Assembly: GCA_023142975.1 (NCBI GenBank)
Contig: JAGLIN010000094.1
Location: 1 to 6,483 of the forward strand
Length of the DNA stretch: 6,483 nt
Source of the DNA: Candidatus Parcubacteria bacterium
Lineage (GTDB): Bacteria; Patescibacteriota; Minisyncoccia; JAHIHE01; JAGLIN01
Reading direction: 5' to 3'
The notes beneath the pieces are model-generated. The model was not told the origin of the DNA and made no database searches. It saw only the letters and a list, made by a program, of their open reading frames with translations. This document shows positions 5,530-6,483 of the stretch, piece by piece (position 1 is the first letter of the stretch; every line of letters begins with the position of its first letter). The position numbers and the translations under genes were made by a program.

Positions 5530-6069
5530 ATGAATAGAATAAAAGAATTATTAAATAAAAGAATTGACCTGCTGACCCTTGTTGTTGCAGAAATTACAGT
5601 AGGATTATTATTGATTGCAATTTATAAAGAATTATCATTAAGTAATTTTTTAAAAATAATTGATATTTTGGCTTGGCCTGTCGTATTTTTTTTAGCTTTC
5701 TATTTTTTTCGAAAAGTTTTTACATATTTGTTTTTCTCATTAAGAGGATTTAATTTTTTTGGGATTAAAGGTGAATTAAAAAGTCCCGAGAAAATGATCG
5801 AGGAAGAGGTAGAAAAACGTTTAAAACAAATTCAGGATGAAAACAAAAGGAACATATTAATAAGTCGATACGATGAAATAATTAAAAAACAAAGTAAATT
5901 AGGAGATGAAAAAAGCGGTATCATAAAGAATTATTTAGAAGAATTCAAAGTAATAGTCGATGCATATAAAGAATTAAGTAAGAAATATAAAAAATCTCTT
6001 GAAAGAGAAATAGTTGTTAAAAAAGTGATTTTAGAAGATTTAAAGAAGCAATTAAACGAAAGAAAATAA
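5530..6069 (+). CDS. Membrane-anchored coiled-coil protein, unknown function
   Basis: The product has 179 residues. A basic amphipathic N-terminus (MNRIKELLNKRID) precedes one membrane helix at about 13-32 and a second at about 44-72, with an aromatic-rich end (FFFRKVFTYLFF when read loosely around 58-69). The short segment RGFNFFGIKGELKSPEK follows. Residues 86-179 are almost entirely charged helix, rich in Lys and Glu with hydrophobic heptads, which predicts a cytoplasmic coiled coil. I recognise no family and no catalytic motif. It could be a scaffold or a partner-binding protein. It starts 22 bases after serS with no terminator between and is followed by a hairpin terminator, so it is probably the last gene of the lysS operon. 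ATTAAAA (5522-5528) ends one base before the ATG; there is no Shine-Dalgarno. A- and T-ending codons are even more dominant than in lysS and serS. Confidence 0.8.
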   Translation: MNRIKELLNKRIDLLTLVVAEITVGLLLIAIYKELSLSNFLKIIDILAWPVVFFLAFYFFRKVFTYLFFSLRGFNFFGIKGELKSPEKMIEEEVEKRLKQIQDENKRNILISRYDEIIKKQSKLGDEKSGIIKNYLEEFKVIVDAYKELSKKYKKSLEREIVVKKVILEDLKKQLNERK

Positions 6070-6134
6070 CTATTGCCACAAATTTTAAAAGCAATACAAC
6101 CAAGCCATACATAAATAATCTAGTCATATACCCA

Positions 6135-6159
6135 AAAACTCGCCAAAGAAGCGAGTTTT
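6135..6159. terminator. Bidirectional rho-independent terminator
   Basis: AAAACTCGC (6135-6143) and GCGAGTTTT (6151-6159) form a perfect nine-base-pair stem with loop CAAAGAA. Plus-strand transcripts end in TTTT, and minus-strand transcripts end in TTTTT because A6134 extends the run. It closes the lysS-serS operon 65 bases after the last stop codon, and it may back up the minus-strand terminator at 6258-6286. Confidence 0.85.
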
Positions 6160-6171
6160 AAAAATATACTT

Positions 6172-6219
6172 AATGTCGCACAAGGTAGCTTTTACGACAT
6201 TGGAGGAGATTAAAGTCTC
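6172..6219. other. Two adjacent stem-loops of unknown role in the convergent gap
   Basis: AATGTCG (6172-6178) pairs with CGACATT (6195-6201). Inside, a symmetric three-by-three internal loop is followed by AAG/CTT (6182-6184 with 6189-6191) and a four-base loop. A second small hairpin pairs GAGA (6206-6209) with TCTC (6216-6219). They lie between two terminators, outside any supported gene. No convincing promoter was found. They may be an RNA element or chance structure. The rest of the 6070-6318 gap holds only the two terminators. Confidence 0.3.
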
Positions 6220-6257
6220 TTGTTTGTTCAATTTTCTATGTAAGACTATTTTTAAAT

Positions 6258-6286
6258 AAAAAAATCAACTTCTCTTAAAAAGTTGA
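6258..6286 (-). terminator. Minus-strand rho-independent terminator after the cysteine-rich small ORF
   Basis: Read on the minus strand, TCAACTT (complement of 6280-6286) pairs with AAGTTGA (complement of 6265-6271) across an eight-base loop and is followed by seven T residues (complement of A6258-6264). It lies 32 bases after the stop codon of the small ORF, which is the expected place. On the plus strand the stem is followed by AAGTTTTA, a poorer terminator, so the minus orientation is preferred. Confidence 0.75.
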
Positions 6287-6313
6287 AAGTTTTATTTTGC
6301 AGTTCTTGTTATA

Positions 6314-6380
6314 ATTTTTCAAGCTGAGCAAGATCCAAGTTTATTGCAGATTTTAACATATTTTTCAGTGCAGCAAGATC
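6314..6380 (-). repeat. Imperfect direct repeat inside the cysteine-rich small ORF
   Basis: AGCAAGATC occurs at 6327-6335 and 6372-6380 (period 45), and ATTTTTCA occurs at 6314-6321 and 6360-6367 (period 46). These are two copies of a unit of about 22 bp differing by a few substitutions and one indel. On the minus strand, in the small-ORF frame, they encode RSCCTEK and GSCSA-stop, suggesting the 3' half arose by a small duplication. Confidence 0.5.
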
Positions 6381-6429
6381 TACATTCTTCATCTTTTCTT
6401 AACTTTGCGCACAATTCTTGTCTTGTCAT
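6319..6429 (-). CDS. Cysteine-rich 36-residue small protein, unknown function
   Basis: The minus-strand ORF reads MTRQELCAKLRKDEEC, then RSCCTEKYVKICNKLGSCSA and TGA. It has six cysteines in 36 residues (7, 16, 19, 20, 28, 34), is otherwise polar and basic, and has no membrane segment or signal peptide. The CxxCC cluster and spaced later cysteines would suit metal binding or disulfides; a modified-peptide precursor is conceivable, but no maturation genes are visible. Evidence for a real gene is the context: AAGGAG ten bases before the ATG, a terminator 32 bases after the stop, and a possible -10 box (TAGAAT, complement of 6466-6471) upstream, whose -35 would lie outside the window. It is convergent with the serS operon. 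A second overlapping frame encodes a 27-residue helical peptide (from the ATG complementary to 6388-6390), so the frame choice rests mainly on the Shine-Dalgarno. Confidence 0.55.
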   Translation of the reverse strand: MTRQELCAKLRKDEECRSCCTEKYVKICNKLGSCSA

Positions 6430-6438
6430 AGAATTCCC

Positions 6439-6460
6439 TCTCCTTATATTTCTCCTTATA
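6439..6460 (-). promoter_or_regulatory. Tandem Shine-Dalgarno sites upstream of the cysteine-rich ORF
   Basis: The minus strand carries TATAAGGAGA twice (complements of 6439-6448 and 6451-6460), period 12. The proximal AAGGAG (complement of 6440-6445) is ten bases from the ATG and is the likely ribosome-binding site. The distal copy is about 22 bases away, too far to serve the same start directly, and may be a standby site or a simple duplication. Confidence 0.6.
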
Positions 6461-6483
6461 CCTAGATTCTACTCTGAAGCCGA

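Noticed and set aside
6071..6096. Inverted repeat TATTGC/GCAATA just after the last operon gene
   Set aside because: Only six pairs with a 14-base loop and no T-tract; not a terminator, and the true terminator lies 40 bases further on.
6124..6231. Minus-strand open frame of 35 codons starting at a TTG (complement of 6229-6231)
   Set aside because: It has no Shine-Dalgarno and no ATG, runs straight through the bidirectional terminator hairpin and lies downstream of another terminator; chance open frame.
6307..6315. Plus-strand extended -10 box (TGTTATAAT) that could drive an RNA antisense to the cysteine-rich ORF
   Set aside because: The nearest -35-like hexamer (TTGAAA at 6283-6288) is 21 bases away and nothing recognisable follows; such boxes arise easily in AT-rich DNA.
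1..6483. tRNA, rRNA, CRISPR arrays, insertion sequences, prophage or defence genes
   Set aside because: No cloverleaf, repeat-spacer series, transposase or terminal inverted repeats, or recognisable defence domains were found on either strand.

Overview
The window looks like a piece of a Candidate Phyla Radiation (Patescibacteria, probably Parcubacteria-type) genome. The reasons are strong AT richness, short intergenic gaps, standard stop codons with no in-frame TGA, housekeeping genes without Shine-Dalgarno sequences, a presenilin-type intramembrane protease, and several small membrane proteins of the kind common in these genomes. The lineage is inferred from style and gene content; no rRNA marker is present.

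Layout from left to right. (1) Positions 1-1267: a 5'-truncated presenilin/SPP-like GxGD aspartyl protease, followed by a three-helix membrane protein of unknown function. (2) Positions 1261-1479: a possible gene remnant, a consensus-like promoter and a terminator-like hairpin inside the greA leader. (3) Positions 1480-1941: greA, the transcript-cleavage factor. (4) Positions 1963-2256: a self-contained small cassette made of a promoter, a strong Shine-Dalgarno, a 68-residue two-helix membrane protein and a strong terminator. (5) Positions 2255-6159: a probable operon driven by a TTGACT-17-TATATT promoter that overlaps the preceding terminator. It holds lysS (class II lysyl-tRNA synthetase), a nucleoside 2-deoxyribosyltransferase-like protein, serS (seryl-tRNA synthetase) and a two-helix plus coiled-coil membrane protein, and it ends at a bidirectional hairpin. 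(6) Positions 6160-6483: short stem-loops, then, on the minus strand, a terminator, a 36-codon cysteine-rich small ORF and its tandem Shine-Dalgarno sites.

The core of the window is translation and transcription housekeeping (lysS, serS, greA) mixed with membrane proteins of unknown role. Two translation-start styles coexist. Four genes have the heptamer ATTAAAA ending one or two bases before the ATG and have no Shine-Dalgarno, whereas the two smallest, unrecognised ORFs have textbook AAGGAG sites. No complete novel system such as a defence island, CRISPR array or mobile element is visible. The items most worth following up are the bacterial presenilin homologue, the ATTAAAA start motif, the cysteine-rich minus-strand mini-gene and the structured greA leader.
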